Shown here piece by piece: positions 63,057 through 64,000 of a DNA stretch of 64,000 nucleotides. The stretch spans positions 310,001 through 374,000 of the forward strand of contig NZ_FTNM01000006.1 in the NCBI RefSeq assembly GCF_900156415.1, read 5' to 3'. Source of the stretch: Pontibacter lucknowensis. GTDB taxonomy: Bacteria > Bacteroidota > Bacteroidia > Cytophagales > Hymenobacteraceae. Under the pieces are notes generated by a model that was not told where the DNA came from, made no database searches, and saw only the letters and a list, made by a program, of their open reading frames with translations. Within the stretch, counting starts at the first letter, position 1; the number at the start of each line of letters is the position of its first letter. The position numbers and the translations under genes are program-made.

Positions 63057-63395
63057 ATGATAAGACAAATCATCTTTCACGGGGATTACTTCATAGACTT
63101 TTACCAAAGCCTAGACGCTAAGGTGAAGACCAAAATTCAGTACGTGTTAGAATTGATTAAGCAAGTTGAAAGGGTGCCCGTCAAGTTCCTTGCCCCGATG
63201 AGTGGATACGAAGGACTTTATGAAGTAAGGGTGGAGTATCAATCTAACATTTATAGAATTTTCTGCTGCTTCGACGAAGGGAGGCTGGTGGTCCTCTTCA
63301 ACGGATTTCAAAAGAAGACACAAAAAACACCCAAAGAAGAATTAGAGAAGGCAATGCGACTAAAGAACGAGTATTTTAAATTGAAAGGAAAATAG
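63057..63395 (+). CDS. higB: HigB/RelE-type toxin (phage-derived Gp49-like)
   Basis: 112 residues: FHGDYFIDFYQSLDAKVKTKIQYVLELI, VPVKFLAPMSGYEGLYEVRVEYQSNIYRIFCCFDEG and VVLFNGFQKKTQKTPKEELEKAMRLKNEYF. This is the Gp49-like/RelE superfamily of ribosome-dependent mRNA interferases, with the family's LYEVRVE...YRIFYxFD...VLLxGFxKKTQKTP pattern. Toxin first, antitoxin second, with two bases between: the HigBA order. The promoter predicts an mRNA with almost no leader. Confidence 0.92.
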   Translation: MIRQIIFHGDYFIDFYQSLDAKVKTKIQYVLELIKQVERVPVKFLAPMSGYEGLYEVRVEYQSNIYRIFCCFDEGRLVVLFNGFQKKTQKTPKEELEKAMRLKNEYFKLKGK

Positions 63396-63397
63396 CC

Positions 63398-63697
63398 ATG
63401 ACAGATTATAAAGGAATCAAAACATTTGACGAGCTGATTGAAAGAGAGCACGGCAAAATCGGGACCGAAAGCCGCAACAGCTATGAAGAAAGCGCCCAGC
63501 TATTTATTGTGAGTGAAATGCTGAAGGAAGCCCGTAAAGAAGCTAAGATGACGCAAGAGCAATTGGCGGAAAAAGCTGGAACCAAGAAGAGCTATATCTC
63601 CAGAATTGAAAACGCAAGAGGCGATATCCAGCTTTCTACCTTGATTAGAATATTTGAAAAAGGACTGAATAAGAAAATCGGCTTGACTTTCCTTTAA
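63398..63697 (+). CDS. higA: HigA-type antitoxin (XRE helix-turn-helix)
   Basis: 99 residues. N-terminal part FDELIEREHGKIGTESRNSYEESAQLFIVSEMLKEARKEA is the toxin-contact region; HTH_3 about 40-95 (MTQEQLAEKAGTKKSYISRIENARGDIQLSTLIRIFEKGL). It should neutralise the toxin and bind the palindrome at 63029-63050 to repress the operon. Two bases after the toxin gene. Confidence 0.92.
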   Translation: MTDYKGIKTFDELIEREHGKIGTESRNSYEESAQLFIVSEMLKEARKEAKMTQEQLAEKAGTKKSYISRIENARGDIQLSTLIRIFEKGLNKKIGLTFL

Positions 63698-63745
63698 TAG
63701 CTCGATAAGAACAGGCTCGAAGGCAAGAATGCTTGTGCACGATTC

Positions 63746-63765
63746 GGACAGGTCGCGACCTGTCC
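63746..63765. repeat. Dispersed palindromic repeat, copy 2
   Basis: Same 20-base palindrome as at 54732-54751 but in the opposite orientation relative to its flanks (GATTC before, CTA after). It lies between the antitoxin gene and the end of the membrane gene. Confidence 0.9.
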
Positions 63766-64000
63766 CTACGAAGCATGACTAATCCTCCCTATCCCACTCA
63801 CCTTCAGCCCCCGCTGCCCCAGAAAGAACAGCCCCAACCCCAGCGGCATGGGCACACTCGCCCAGAACATCAGCCAGTTGAAACTCGGCAAAGCCGATAG
63901 CCCGAGCCAGAGCAAAGTGCCCTGCCCGAACATCAGCAATTCCGTCGCGAAGAAGCCCGTCAGGAAAAGCACCAGCCCGATACCACCATATCGGCCGAGG
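63766..64000 (-). CDS. Multi-span membrane protein, C-terminal part (runs off window end)
   Basis: About 78 codons up to the window edge, open through position 64000, reading LGRYGGIGLVLFLTGFFAT, ELLMFGQGTLLWLGL, SALPSFNWLMFWASVPMPLG and a tail GLKVSGIGRISHAS. The frame stays in register with the fragment at 62696-63010, which shows further upstream residues (YLHLSLLGFVSLFVLG). The HLSLLGF-type segments recall the oxidase-I/NnrS-like membrane proteins of the NO cluster upstream, but this is a weak resemblance. Probably the intact parental gene; this cannot be proved from the window. Confidence 0.65.
   Translation of the reverse strand, partial: LGRYGGIGLVLFLTGFFATELLMFGQGTLLWLGLSALPSFNWLMFWASVPMPLGLGLFFLGQRGLKVSGIGRISHAS

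Noticed and set aside
1..64000. CRISPR arrays, rRNA and tRNA genes
   Set aside because: No regularly spaced short repeats and no recognisable rRNA or tRNA sequence in the intergenic regions that I read.

Overview
The window comes from a member of the Bacteroidota, most likely a Hymenobacteraceae/Cytophagales species of the Pontibacter type (an inference; there is no rRNA gene to test it). The evidence is two proteins with type IX secretion C-terminal sorting domains, a SusC/SusD pair, promoters of the Bacteroidota form TAnnTTTG, a DUF5687 exporter, a class II NrdJ, and GC-richer housekeeping genes beside very AT-rich spacers. I saw no rRNA, tRNA or CRISPR array.

Layout. (1) 1-7166, mostly minus strand: an exopolysaccharide locus with the start of a polysaccharide deacetylase, an inner-membrane-anchored polysaccharide-lyase-fold protein, a WcaJ-type initiating sugar-phosphate transferase, and two lipoproteins that share an identical lyase-fold half but carry one or two copies of a C-terminal beta module. 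(2) 8000-18189, plus strand: a tight operon for an ABC-exported polysaccharide (Wzm, Wzt, six GT2 glycosyltransferases, one of them fused to a methyltransferase, and a NodB deacetylase). (3) 18473-22975: two large secreted T9SS proteins with related N-termini; the second reuses the beta module of the lyase lipoproteins. (4) 23171-32920: a degenerate membrane pseudokinase, an ABC exporter pair, an amidohydrolase, a metallo-hydrolase, a DUF1622 protein, a remarkable fusion of a periplasmic binding protein with a pentameric ligand-gated ion channel, and a coiled-coil membrane protein. (5) 33759-41922: SusC/SusD, a serine hydrolase, a monooxygenase-like protein and two carboxypeptidase-regulatory-domain proteins. 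(6) 42028-47852, minus: hemA and four two-component genes. (7) 47947-55825, minus: nadB, nadA, an Fe-S Rrf2 regulator, an MIP18-type Fe-S assembly factor, an oxidase-subunit-I-like membrane protein, DUF2249 and hemerythrin proteins and a RIC-type Fe-S repair protein, which together look like a nitrosative-stress/Fe-S maintenance cluster; nrdJ is divergent from it. (8) 59400-64000: an accessory island with an AlwI-type restriction-modification system and a HigBA-type toxin-antitoxin pair lying between two copies of the end of a membrane-protein gene.

The features most worth attention are the ligand-binding-protein/ion-channel fusion at 29849-31969, the pseudokinase at 23171, the modular lyase lipoproteins with an 832-base repeat that appears identical, a GGTATA/TATACC hexamer that is strongly over-used in the core genes but almost absent from the restriction island, and promoters that predict leaderless mRNAs for both accessory modules. 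All domain calls are from reading the sequence; no searches were run.
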